A program made the position numbers and the translations under genes. The notes under the pieces are model-generated. The model did no database searches. It had not been told where the DNA came from and was given only the letters and a program-made list of their open reading frames with translations. Below are positions 52,135 through 63,907 of a stretch of 64,000 nucleotides of DNA, in pieces. Numbering within the stretch: position 1 is the first letter of the stretch; each line of letters begins with the position of its first letter. Origin of the DNA: Azohydromonas lata NBRC 102462 (GTDB lineage: Bacteria > Pseudomonadota > Gammaproteobacteria > Burkholderiales > Burkholderiaceae_C); NCBI RefSeq assembly GCF_001571085.1, contig NZ_BCTC01000013.1:1-64000 (forward strand), given 5' to 3'.

Positions 52135-52141
52135 AATTGCT

Positions 52142-53098
52142 TCAAACCCACATGCCGGTTTTTCCGCCGCGCCCGCGGCCCAATTCCATCGCGAGTTTCG
52201 CCCCCATCGCCGCGTTGTTTTTCACGAGCGCGATATTGGCCGCCAGGCTGCGCCCCCCGGTCAGCGCCTTGATGCGGGCCAGCAGGAAGGGCGTCACCTC
52301 CTTGCCGGCGATGCCGCGGGATTGAGCTTCCGACAACGCCTGCTCGATGATGGCGTCGATTTCATCGCGGGCCATCGCATCGCTTTCCGGCACGGGCACG
52401 CCCACGACCACGCCGCCTTCCAAACCCAGATCCCACTTGGTGCGGACGATGCGGGCCATATCCGCCGGATCGTCCACGCGGCGATCGGCCTTATAGCCGC
52501 TGTCGCGCGTATAAAAGGCCGGGAAATTCTCCTGGCCCACGGAAATCACCGGCACGCCGTGGGTTTCCAGGTATTCCAGCGTCAGGCCGATATCGAGAAT
52601 GGATTTGGCCCCGGCGCAGACCACGGCCACGGACGTGCGGGCCAGCTCCTGCAAATCGGCCGATATATCCATGGTCTGCTGCGCCTGGCGGTGCACGCCG
52701 CCAATGCCGCCGGTGACGAACACCTCGATGCCCGCGAGTTGCGCGCCAATCATGGTGGCCGACACGGTGGTGGCGCCCATCTCGCCGCTGGCCAGCACGG
52801 CCGGTAGATCGCGGCGGCTGACCTTTTGCGCCTGGCCGCTGCGGCCCAGCAATTCCAGCTCGTCGTCGGCCAGGCCTATGCGCAGGCGGCCGTCCATCAC
52901 GGCGATGGTCGCGGGCTCGGCGCCGTGCGCGCGTATGACGGCCTCCACCTCGCGCGCCGTGCGCACGTTCTCCGGGTAAGGCATGCCGTGCGCGACGATG
53001 GTGGATTCCAGCGCCACCAGCGGTCGCCCGGCCGCGCGCGCGGCGGCAACGGCGGGGCTGTCAACGAGCCAGGGGCGGGCGGTGTCCGGAAGGGGCAT
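52142..53098 (-). CDS. psuG: Pseudouridine-5'-phosphate glycosidase
   Basis: 318 residues. Conserved PsuG blocks are present: LVALESTIVAHGMPYPENV, MGATTVSATMIGAQLAGIEVFVTGGIGGVHR, SVAVVCAGAKSILDIGLTLEYLETHGVPV and LTGGRSLAANIALVKNNA. The enzyme cleaves pseudouridine 5'-phosphate to uracil and ribose 5-phosphate. No PsuK kinase gene adjoins it. ATG 53098 begins MPLPDTARPWL; the longer upstream frame overlaps the divergent kinase's promoter and is unlikely. Confidence 0.94.
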   Translation of the reverse strand: MPLPDTARPWLVDSPAVAAARAAGRPLVALESTIVAHGMPYPENVRTAREVEAVIRAHGAEPATIAVMDGRLRIGLADDELELLGRSGQAQKVSRRDLPAVLASGEMGATTVSATMIGAQLAGIEVFVTGGIGGVHRQAQQTMDISADLQELARTSVAVVCAGAKSILDIGLTLEYLETHGVPVISVGQENFPAFYTRDSGYKADRRVDDPADMARIVRTKWDLGLEGGVVVGVPVPESDAMARDEIDAIIEQALSEAQSRGIAGKEVTPFLLARIKALTGGRSLAANIALVKNNAAMGAKLAMELGRGRGGKTGMWV

Positions 53099-53331
53099 GG
53101 GCAAGTCCTTGTGTGCTGCGGCGGTGCGAAGCGCCGGCAGTGTGCCGCAGCTTCCGGTGTTCCAAGCCGTGGGCGCGGCGCCTGGCGGGCGCTCCCGTGG
53201 CCGTGCCCCACGGCCCGGGCTGGGCATCTGGTTTGCCGCCCCGCTGCGCAATGACTGGCCCAGGACGAACCCGCGGCCCTCGGGAAACAGCCAACCGTCC
53301 ACGCAACAGTACAGGGAGCACCGCCAGGCCG

Positions 53332-56847
<3,516 letters not shown>

Positions 56848-57077
56848 AGCGGGGCGGGGTGCTGCGCGTGAATGCGCGGGAATGCGCAGTAATTCTGTTG
56901 AGGGCTCGCCACACACAAAGGCCGTGCGGGTGTGCGAGGTACAAAAGTCGCCGACCGCAAGCTGCAAGGTGTTGTGCTGCACCTGTTGCTTCGTCATCCC
57001 TGCGCAGGTGCACTGCTGTTCTGGAAAAGTGGTGACGCCCCGTCAGCCCTGAGGCAAGAGCGCTTCGCACCCTCATC

Positions 57078-57203
57078 CGTCATACCCGCGAAAGCGGGTA
57101 TCCACGCCTGCCGCGGTGCTGGCGTGCAGGCACTGGCCCTGGGCAACGCAGTTCGAAGGTCCTACCCCTGCGCTCGTGGATGCCCGCTTTCGCGGGCATG
57201 ACG
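57078..57203. repeat. REP-like unit A
   Basis: CGTCATACCCGCGAAAGCGG at the left end and its near-inverse ending CTTTCGCGGGCATGACG at the right (27 of 29 outer bases pair) enclose about 70 bp. With unit B it fills much of the 660-bp gap between the kinase and hipB (56848-57509), which contains no gene I can support. Confidence 0.75.
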
Positions 57204-57272
57204 ACGTAGGGGGCGAAACGCATGGGCTCACGGGATACGAAGTCCTTCTCAGTTTTCCCCGGACAGCAGTGC

Positions 57273-57388
57273 GCGAAGGCGGGTATCCACGCCTGCCTGG
57301 GTGCTGGCGCGCCGGCATTGGCCCTGAGCGATGCGGTTCGAAGGCTCCACCTCGGCGCTCGTGGATGCCCGCCTTCGCGGGCATGACG
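57273..57388. repeat. REP-like unit B
   Basis: The left arm GCGAAGGCGGGTATCCACG pairs with the right arm CGTGGATGCCCGCCTTCGC. It is a direct relative of units A and C, lacking the outermost CGTCAT at its left side. Confidence 0.7.
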
Positions 57389-57509
57389 AGGTAGGGGACG
57401 CGCCGCCCAGGCTTGCGGGCTACGAAAACCGCTGGTGAGGAGCATCAACAAGTTTATTGGCCAGCAAATATTAATTTTTGTATTTCATTGCAGATACTAA
57501 TATATATGT

Positions 57510-57893
57510 ATGCCAAAACGCTCCGGTGCCATAGACAGCCTGCCCTCCGCCGTGCTGGCACACCTGCGCCGCCTGGGCGAGGACTTGTCCATCGCGCGCA
57601 AGCGCCGGCGCGAGCCCTTGAAGGCGTGGGCGCAGCGCATTGGCGTTTCCGAACCAACGCTCATGCGCATGGAAAAGGGCGACCCGAGCGTTTCCATGGG
57701 CGTGTATGCGACGGCGCTGTGGCTCATGGGCCGCTCGCAGGCGCTGGCCGAACTGGCCGACCCGGCGCAGGACCTGGGTGCGCTGGAAGACGCGGTGCGC
57801 GCGGCCAAGGCGCGCTCGGTGCGCAAACGGCCCTCGCTGTACGGGGCGGCTGCGCAGCCGTCGCCCAAAGACGAGGAGGGCGGGCAGCCATGA
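57510..57893 (+). CDS. hipB: HipB-like helix-turn-helix antitoxin
   Basis: 127 residues with a Cro/CI-type helix-turn-helix (ARKRRREPLKAWAQRIGVSEPTLMRMEKGDPSVSMGVYATALWLMG). It should repress its own operon and bind HipA. Transcription probably starts in the AT-rich stretch at 57440-57505, which contains ATTAATTTTTG and TACTAATATATATG. The ATG at 57510 has no obvious ribosome-binding site. The stop overlaps the hipA start (ATGA). Confidence 0.86.
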   Translation: MPKRSGAIDSLPSAVLAHLRRLGEDLSIARKRRREPLKAWAQRIGVSEPTLMRMEKGDPSVSMGVYATALWLMGRSQALAELADPAQDLGALEDAVRAAKARSVRKRPSLYGAAAQPSPKDEEGGQP

Positions 57894-59137
57894 GCGGGTT
57901 CAACCTGGCGGACTACCAGCCCGGCGACGCCCTTTACCTGTGGTGGCTGGCCAACCCCCAGGCCCCACGGCTGATTGGCGAGCTGCGCCTGGCGCGCAGC
58001 TTGAAAGGCGTGTCGCTGGTGTATGCGCCGGCCTGGCTGCAGTCCGGCTTTGCCCTGAGCGAAGACCTGCCGCTGATGCCAGGAGAACTGCTGCCCCGGG
58101 AGAAGGAAACCGCCGCGGGCGCGGTGGACGACGCGCGGCCGGACCGCTGGGGCGAGCGCGTCATCCGCTTCCTGGACAAGCCGCCGCGCCTGTCGGTGCT
58201 GGATTTCCTCTTCTATGCCGGCGACGAGCGCTTCGGCGCCTTGGGCGTGTCGGTGTCCGCCGACGCCTACCTGGCCCGCGCCATTGGGCCGCTGCCGCAA
58301 CTGGCCGACGTGGCCGAGATGGACGCGCTGGTGCAGCGGGTGCTGTCCGGCGAGCCCATGGACGAGCGCCAGCGCCGCCTCATCACGCCGGGCGCCACCA
58401 TGGGCGGCGCCCGGCCCAAGGCGCTGCTGCAGCTCGATGGCGAGGCTTGGGTGCTGAAGTTCAACGAGCCCGGCGAGACGCTGGACTGGCCCTTGGTTGA
58501 GCACGCCACCATGACGCTGGCGCCGCGCGCCGGCATACGCGTGGCGGACACACGGCCCGTGCCCGTGCGGCGCGGGCATGCCGTGGCGGTGCGCCGCTTC
58601 GACCGCGCCGGGGGGGGGCGCCGGCATGGCCTGTCGGCCAACGTCGCGCTCAAGGCCGCGGGCGAGCCCTTGGGCTACCCGGAGCTGGCGCAGTGGCTGC
58701 GCCGGCGCGGCGTGGCCGCGGGCGGGTTGCACCTGCAGCACATGCGCGAGCTGTTCCGGCGCATGGTCTTCAACATCCTGGTGGACAACACCGACGACCA
58801 CGAGAAGAACCACGTGCTGCTCATGGCCGACAGCGGCGAGTACGGGCTGTCACCCGCCTTCGACGTGCTGCCCTCCGGCCAGGCGCTGGGTTTCCAGCAG
58901 ATGCGTGTGGGCGCCGACGCCGCGGACGCCACGCTGGACAACGCGCTGTCGGAATGCCGGCAGTTCGGCCTGAAGAAGGACGAGGCCGTTGCGCAGGTCC
59001 GGCAGGTGTGCGCCGCGGTGGCCGGCTGGCGCGCGCATTTCGAGGCCGCGGGCGTGAGCGCGGCGGACCTCGAAGTGCTGGCTGCGCAGATCGACCGGCC
59101 CTACCTGCTGCGCCAGCGGCGGGCGTTTGGCGGGTAG
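57890..59137 (+). CDS. hipA: HipA-family serine/threonine kinase toxin
   Basis: 415 residues. HipA hallmarks are present: the N-subdomain-1 (GELRLARSLKGVSLVYAPAWLQ), the glycine-rich TPGATMGGARPKALLQ, catalytic NTDDHEKNHVLL and the DFG-equivalent YGLSPAFDVLP. E. coli HipA phosphorylates glutamyl-tRNA synthetase and causes persistence; the target here may differ. ATG 57890 overlaps hipB. A run of nine G residues (58610-58618) encodes AGGG in the middle of the gene and is a possible slippage site. Confidence 0.9.
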   Translation: MSGFNLADYQPGDALYLWWLANPQAPRLIGELRLARSLKGVSLVYAPAWLQSGFALSEDLPLMPGELLPREKETAAGAVDDARPDRWGERVIRFLDKPPRLSVLDFLFYAGDERFGALGVSVSADAYLARAIGPLPQLADVAEMDALVQRVLSGEPMDERQRRLITPGATMGGARPKALLQLDGEAWVLKFNEPGETLDWPLVEHATMTLAPRAGIRVADTRPVPVRRGHAVAVRRFDRAGGGRRHGLSANVALKAAGEPLGYPELAQWLRRRGVAAGGLHLQHMRELFRRMVFNILVDNTDDHEKNHVLLMADSGEYGLSPAFDVLPSGQALGFQQMRVGADAADATLDNALSECRQFGLKKDEAVAQVRQVCAAVAGWRAHFEAAGVSAADLEVLAAQIDRPYLLRQRRAFGG

Positions 59138-59301
59138 GTGCCCGCCCCAGGCGTCAGGGACGCGGCCACTGCTGGTGCGCCGCCATGACGGCCACCGGCT
59201 GCGCGAAAGGCACCCAAGATCCAAGTCCAGATAATGGCAACGGCCCGTCACTGGTGACGGGCGCGCGGCCGAGATGGTCTCGGCCGGGGCCGGAGACCTG
59301 C

Positions 59302-59769
59302 ATGCATCCCGATCTCGAGAAAATCGCCTCGGAGCTGGATTCGTCCGACAGCGGTCAAGCGTTGGCCCTGCGCTTTGGGCTCGCCTGCGTTGAAGAAGTT
59401 GCCGGAAATCTGGAAAGCGATGAGGCCATCGCCGTGCTCGAAAGATTCCGCGCCTGCCTCGCCAGCTTCGGCCCAGAGTCCCCAGCGGAGCTTCAGGCCT
59501 TGTCGGCGAGCATCACGAAACTCGCCGCAAGCCATCCGGGTTCGAGCTCGCTGGATGGAAGCCGGCATGCCGCGGTGTCCGCAACCTACGCGCTGGCCAA
59601 GGCCGTGAACGGTCAATCGATCGAGGCGGCTGCGTATGCAGCCTATTCGTCCGTCTACGGCTACGGTGGCTACGCGGTTTCAGACCCAGATGCTTTCTCC
59701 GAGGTGCACCGCAGGCAATTGGATCGCTTGCGGGCTTTGAAGCAGCAAGACCCTCCCTTCGGTTCCTGA
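59302..59769 (+). CDS. Hypothetical helical protein
   Basis: 155 residues, MHPDLEKIASELDSSDSGQA ... VEEVAGNLESDEAIAVLERFRACL ... AAAYAAYSSVYGYGGYAVSD. It is all-helical in appearance, cytosolic and Ala-rich. GGAG lies 6 bp before ATG 59302, supporting the start. The pattern vaguely recalls polymorphic-toxin immunity proteins, but I cannot assign a family and no toxin gene adjoins. It lies between hipA and the dehydrogenase gene, with about 130-160 bp on each side. Confidence 0.65.
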   Translation: MHPDLEKIASELDSSDSGQALALRFGLACVEEVAGNLESDEAIAVLERFRACLASFGPESPAELQALSASITKLAASHPGSSSLDGSRHAAVSATYALAKAVNGQSIEAAAYAAYSSVYGYGGYAVSDPDAFSEVHRRQLDRLRALKQQDPPFGS

Positions 59770-59902
59770 TGGCCCTGTGGCCATCGCGTCCGGCGTGCTG
59801 CGGGGCACGGTCCATGCCCGCGGGGTGGGAACCGCGGCTGCCCCGCGCCTTGGGCGCGGCCGCCACTGGCTACGATGCCCCACCTTTTCCCGGAGACCCG
59901 CC

Positions 59903-60985
59903 ATGGAGAACAAGACTTACCGCATCGCCGTCATCCCCGGCGACGGCATCGGCAAGGAAGTGATGCCCGAGGGCCTGCGCGCCGTGCAGGCTGCCGCCGA
60001 CAAGTTCGGCATCGGCCTGGAGCTCACGCACATCGACTGGGCGAGCTGCGACTACTGGCAGGCCCACGGAAAAATGATGCCCGACGACTGGAAGGCCCAG
60101 CTCCAGGGCATGGACGCCATCTTCTTTGGCGCCGTGGGCTGGCCCGCCACCGTGCCGGACCACGTCTCGCTGTGGGGCTCGCTCTTGAAGTTCCGCCGCG
60201 AGTTCGACCAGTACATCAACCTGCGCCCCGTGCGCCTCTTTGAAGGCGTGCCCTGCCCGCTGGCCGGGCGCAAGGCCGGGGACATCGATTTCTTCGTGGT
60301 CCGCGAGAACACCGAGGGCGAATACACCAACCTCGGCGGCCGGATTTTTGAGGGCACGGAGCGCGAGATCGTCATCCAGGAGTCGGTGTTCTCGCGCCAC
60401 GGCACCGAGCGCGTGCTGAAATTCGCCTTCGAGCTGGCGCAGTCGCGGCCGCGGAAAAAGCTCACCGTGGCCACCAAGAGCAACGGCATCGCGGTGAGCA
60501 TGCCCTGGTGGGACGAGCGGGCCGACGAGATCGGCCGCAGCTACCCCGAGGTGGCGGCCGACAAGCAGCACATCGACATCCTGTCCGCGCGCTTCGTGCT
60601 GCAGCCGGACCGCTTCGACGTGGTTGTGGCCAGCAACCTGTTCGGTGACATCCTGTCCGACCTGGGCCCGGCCTGCACCGGCACGATCGGCCTGGCGCCT
60701 TCGGCCAACCTGGACCCCGAGCGCCGCTTCCCCTCGCTGTTCGAGCCCGTGCACGGCTCGGCGCCGGACATCTACGGCCAGAACATCGCCAACCCCGTGG
60801 CCATGATCTGGTCCGGCGCGCTGATGCTGGACTTTCTCACCCACGGCCAGGGCGCGGGGCGGCAGGCGCATGACGCCATCGTCAGCGCGATCGAGACGGT
60901 GCTGCGCGAGGGGCCGCGCACGCGCGACCTGGGCGGCAACGCGGACACGACGGAGATGGGGAAGGCGGTTGCGGCCCTGATCTGA
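59903..60985 (+). CDS. ttuC: Tartrate dehydrogenase-like decarboxylating dehydrogenase
   Basis: 360 residues of the isocitrate/isopropylmalate dehydrogenase fold. IAVIPGDGIGKEVMPEGLR opens the protein. VRENTEGEYTNLGGRIF and NLFGDILSDLGPACTGTIGLAPSANL carry substrate and Mg-binding residues, and FEPVHGSAPDIYGQNIANP binds NAD. The FFGAVGWP and LRPVRLFEGV patterns favour tartrate dehydrogenase/decarboxylase (YeaU/TtuC) over LeuB; D-malate is another likely substrate. ATG 59903 follows GGAGACCCGCC. The gene ends at a bidirectional terminator. Confidence 0.88.
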   Translation: MENKTYRIAVIPGDGIGKEVMPEGLRAVQAAADKFGIGLELTHIDWASCDYWQAHGKMMPDDWKAQLQGMDAIFFGAVGWPATVPDHVSLWGSLLKFRREFDQYINLRPVRLFEGVPCPLAGRKAGDIDFFVVRENTEGEYTNLGGRIFEGTEREIVIQESVFSRHGTERVLKFAFELAQSRPRKKLTVATKSNGIAVSMPWWDERADEIGRSYPEVAADKQHIDILSARFVLQPDRFDVVVASNLFGDILSDLGPACTGTIGLAPSANLDPERRFPSLFEPVHGSAPDIYGQNIANPVAMIWSGALMLDFLTHGQGAGRQAHDAIVSAIETVLREGPRTRDLGGNADTTEMGKAVAALI

Positions 60986-61004
60986 CCACGGTGCACCCCC
61001 AATG

Positions 61005-61032
61005 AAAAACGCCGGCCCCGGGCCGGCGTTTT
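61005..61032. terminator. Bidirectional intrinsic terminator
   Basis: AAAACGCCGGCC and GGCCGGCGTTTT form a near-perfect 12-bp stem flanked by A and T runs. It lies between the convergent dehydrogenase genes, so it should serve both strands. Confidence 0.85.
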
Positions 61033-61048
61033 CGCTTGGGCGGCGACA

Positions 61049-61768
61049 TCACCGCGCCAGCGACGACCCTCCGCACACCTGTATCTCCTGCCCCGTGATG
61101 GGTGCAGCCGCATCGGAGAGCAAGAACGCCACCAGCGCCGCCACTTCCTCAGGCCGGATCAGCCGCCCCATGGGCGGCAGCTTGGGGCTGGAGGACGCCC
61201 GCGCCGGGTCGGCCAGCATGGGCGTGTCGGTGGCGGCAGGGGAGACGACGTTGACCGTCACGCCCCGCGGCGCCACCTCGGCGGCCCAACTGCGCGCCAG
61301 CGCCACCAGCGCCGCCTTGGTCGCGGCGTACTGGCTGCGGCCGGGCATGCCGCCCGCAACCCGGCTGCCGATCAGCACCATGCGCCCGCGGCCCGCGTCG
61401 GCCATGCGCGGCAGGAGCCCATCGGCCAGCCGCGTGGCGGCGTCCACGTGAAGGCGCCACATCGCGGACGAATCGTCGGCCTGGAGCTGCCCCAGCGGCG
61501 CGGTGCGCAGCAGGCCCGCGGCATGGATCACGGCGTCAGGCAACGCGTCCAGGCCGGCCAGGGCCTGCTCCAGCGCGGCGCCGTCGCCCAGGTCCACGCG
61601 CAGCGTGCGCAGCGCGGGGTGCTCCAGCGCCGCCGGGCCGCGCTGCAGGCCCAGCACCTGCCAGCCGTCATCCAGCAGCCGCTGGGCGATGGCCAGGCCG
61701 ATGCCGGAGCTGCTGCCGGTGACCAGCGCCAGCTGCGGCGCCGGGGCCGATGCCGCCTCACTCGGCAC
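61049..61768 (-). CDS. SDR-family oxidoreductase
   Basis: 239 residues. The Rossmann NAD(P) motif is ALVTGSSSGIGLAIAQRLL, the catalytic Ser lies in VLIGSRVAGG and the catalytic pair in YAATKAALVALARSW (Tyr-x3-Lys). VVSPAATDTPML follows. This is a classical short-chain dehydrogenase; the substrate is unknown but the neighbours suggest a hydroxy acid or its ester. The GTG start at 61768 overlaps the stop of the Bug receptor gene by 11 bp, so they are one operon. Confidence 0.9.
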   Translation of the reverse strand: MPSEAASAPAPQLALVTGSSSGIGLAIAQRLLDDGWQVLGLQRGPAALEHPALRTLRVDLGDGAALEQALAGLDALPDAVIHAAGLLRTAPLGQLQADDSSAMWRLHVDAATRLADGLLPRMADAGRGRMVLIGSRVAGGMPGRSQYAATKAALVALARSWAAEVAPRGVTVNVVSPAATDTPMLADPARASSSPKLPPMGRLIRPEEVAALVAFLLSDAAAPITGQEIQVCGGSSLAR

Positions 61769-62735
61769 GGATCTTCCCTTCCGCGATGATCTTGGCGGCC
61801 TTGGCCATGTCGTCCTTCTGGAAGCTCACGAAGTCGGCGATGGAGCCCGGCGTGACGAGCACGCCCTGCGCCAGCAGCTTGTCCTTCATCTCGCCGTTGA
61901 GCGCCTTGTTGATCTCGGTGTTGAGCCGCTGCGCGACGTCCTGCGGCAGCTTGGCCGGCGCCCACACGCCGTACCAGCTGTAGAACTCGTAGCCCGGCAG
62001 CGTCTCGCCCACGGTGGGCACGTCCGGCAGGCTGGGCACGCGGGCCTTGGAGGTCACGCCGATGACCTTCAACTGGCCGGCCTTGGCAAAGGGGGCGGAA
62101 CCCAGGATGGGGTCGATGAAGCCGTCGATCTGGCCGCCGATGAGGTCCTGGTAGGCCGGGGCCGAGCCCTTGTAGGGGACGATCAGGTACTCGATGCCGC
62201 TGGCGCGGCGCAGCAGCTCGGTGGAGAGATGGCCGGCCGAGCCGGAGGAGCCGATGGCAAAGCTCAGCTTGCCCGGGTTGGCCTTGGCGTAGCTGATCAG
62301 GCCCTTGATGTCGGAGAAGGGCAGGTTCTTGTTGACGGCCACGGCCAGCGGCGCCTTGGCGACGAGGGAGATGGGCGTGAAGTCCTTGGCCACGTCGTAG
62401 GGCACGCTCTTCATGGTCATGGGCGTGGTCGTGACCGTGGAGGCGCTGAACAGCAGCGTGTAGCCGTCGGCCGGGGCGTTCTTGACGGCCACGGCGCCTA
62501 TGGTGCCGGCGCCGCCGGGGCGGTTGTCCACCACCACGGTCTGGCCCATCTGCTCGCCGAGCTTTTGCGCCAGGGCGCGCGCCACCGTGTCCAGCGTGCC
62601 GCCGGGCGGGAAGGGCACGACCATGGTGATGGGCTTGTTGGGATAGCCGCCCTGCGCCAGCGCCGGGAAGGACGCGGCGCCGGCCAGCAGCGAGGCGGCC
62701 ACGGCGGCCGTGCGGATGAAGTGACGTCGTTGCAT
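61758..62735 (-). CDS. Bug-family solute receptor (tripartite tricarboxylate transport type)
   Basis: 325 residues. A twin-arginine-like/Sec signal (MQRRHFIRTAAVAASLLAGA) precedes the mature receptor (YPNKPITMVVPFPPGGTLDTVARALA, VVVDNRPGGAGTIGAVAVKNAPADGYTLLF, the typical Bug opening). It binds a carboxylate in the periplasm; the membrane components TctA/TctB are not nearby, as is common for this expanded family. AGGAGAC lies just before ATG 62735. A REP-like unit separates it from the aldolase gene upstream. Confidence 0.93.
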   Translation of the reverse strand: MQRRHFIRTAAVAASLLAGAASFPALAQGGYPNKPITMVVPFPPGGTLDTVARALAQKLGEQMGQTVVVDNRPGGAGTIGAVAVKNAPADGYTLLFSASTVTTTPMTMKSVPYDVAKDFTPISLVAKAPLAVAVNKNLPFSDIKGLISYAKANPGKLSFAIGSSGSAGHLSTELLRRASGIEYLIVPYKGSAPAYQDLIGGQIDGFIDPILGSAPFAKAGQLKVIGVTSKARVPSLPDVPTVGETLPGYEFYSWYGVWAPAKLPQDVAQRLNTEINKALNGEMKDKLLAQGVLVTPGSIADFVSFQKDDMAKAAKIIAEGKIRAE

Positions 62736-62929
62736 GGTTTGTCTCCTGGGGTCTGTGGACGGCGCTCGGGGCGCCTGCTTGTGGTTCTGTGGCGTTGTGG
62801 CTTTGCGAATGCGGCCAGGTGGCGAAGACGTTGCGCTCTCTACTTCGTCATTCCCGCCTACGCACACTGCTGTCCGGGAAAGTTGTCCCGCACGTCAGCC
62901 CTGTGGCAAGAGCACTTCGCACCCTCATC

Positions 62930-63054
62930 CGTCATACCCGCGAAAGCGGGTATCCACGCCTGCCGGGGTGCTGGCGCGCTGGCGTTGGCGTCGGGCTATG
63001 CCGTTCAAGGCCCCACCTCGGTGCTCGTGGATGCCCGCTTTCGCGGGCATGACG
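62930..63054. repeat. REP-like unit C
   Basis: CGTCATACCCGCGAAAGCGG at the left and GCTTTCGCGGGCATGACG at the right enclose about 70 bp. It is almost the same as unit A at 57078-57203, including about 40 bp of shared sequence to its left (CGTCAGCCCTGxGGCAAGAG). It occupies the gap 62736-63106. Confidence 0.75.
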
Positions 63055-63106
63055 GAGTAGTGGGCGAAGCGCCGTGGCTTGCGGGATGCGCCGGCGTCTC
63101 TACGCC

Positions 63107-63877
63107 TCAGCGCTGCGCGTACCGCGCAGCCACCGCGTCCGCCCCGGCGATGAGCAGGTGCAAATCCGTGCCCACGCCGACCATGGTTGCGCCCGCTTCG
63201 AAGTAGTGGTCGGCCTTGCCGTCGGCGGCCAGCGTGCCGGCGGCCACGCCCGCGGCGTTGGCGGTGCGGAAGGCCTGCGCGATGGCGGCCTGCACGTCCG
63301 GGTGGCCGGACTGGCCGCGGTAGCCCAGGCTGGCCGCCAGGTCCGAGGGGCCGATGAAGACGGCGTCCACGCCCGGCACGCGGCAGATGGCCTCCAGGTC
63401 GTCCAGCGCCTCGCGGGACTCGATCTGCACGATCACGCCGATCTCGTCATTGGCGCGGGCCATGTAGTCCTTGTAGCGCGTGTAGTTGCCCGCACGCGTG
63501 CTGCCGGCCACGCCGCGCAGGCCCTCGGGGGCGAAGCGCGTGTAGGCCACGCAGTCGCGCGCCTCGGCGGCGTTGCGCACGTTGGGGAACATCACGTTGG
63601 GTGCGCCAGCATCGAGCACGCGCTTGGTCCAGGCCATGTCCACCACGGGCACGCGCACGATGGGCGCGACGTTCTTGCCGCGCACCGCCAGCAGTTGCTG
63701 GCCGACCTGGTGCAGGTCCGTGGGGCTGTGCTCCATGTCGAACAGCAGCCAGTCGAAGCCGGAGTCGGCCAGCACCTCGGCGATGGGCTGGTGCGCGAAG
63801 GTCACCCACAGGCCGACCTGGCGGCGGTTGGCCTTGAGGGCCTGCTTGAGAGTGTTGGTGGGCAGTGAATTGCTCAT
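63107..63877 (-). CDS. HpcH/HpaI-family class II aldolase
   Basis: 256 residues. The family signature is clear: RRQVGLWVTFAHQPIAEVLADSGFDWLLFDMEHSPTD, then PNVMFPNVRNAAEARDCVAYTRFAPEGLRG, then IVQIESREALDDLEAI and VFIGPSDLAASLG. Glu and Asp in IESREAL and GPSDL coordinate the divalent metal. These enzymes cleave 2-keto-3-deoxy or 4-hydroxy-2-oxo acids to pyruvate or related products. With the Bug receptor and dehydrogenases it suggests sugar-acid or hydroxy-acid catabolism. First gene of the run aldolase - receptor - SDR on the minus strand. Confidence 0.93.
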   Translation of the reverse strand: MSNSLPTNTLKQALKANRRQVGLWVTFAHQPIAEVLADSGFDWLLFDMEHSPTDLHQVGQQLLAVRGKNVAPIVRVPVVDMAWTKRVLDAGAPNVMFPNVRNAAEARDCVAYTRFAPEGLRGVAGSTRAGNYTRYKDYMARANDEIGVIVQIESREALDDLEAICRVPGVDAVFIGPSDLAASLGYRGQSGHPDVQAAIAQAFRTANAAGVAAGTLAADGKADHYFEAGATMVGVGTDLHLLIAGADAVAARYAQR

Positions 63878-63907
63878 GCTTGTCTCCTGAAATCAGCCTG
63901 CAGGAGG

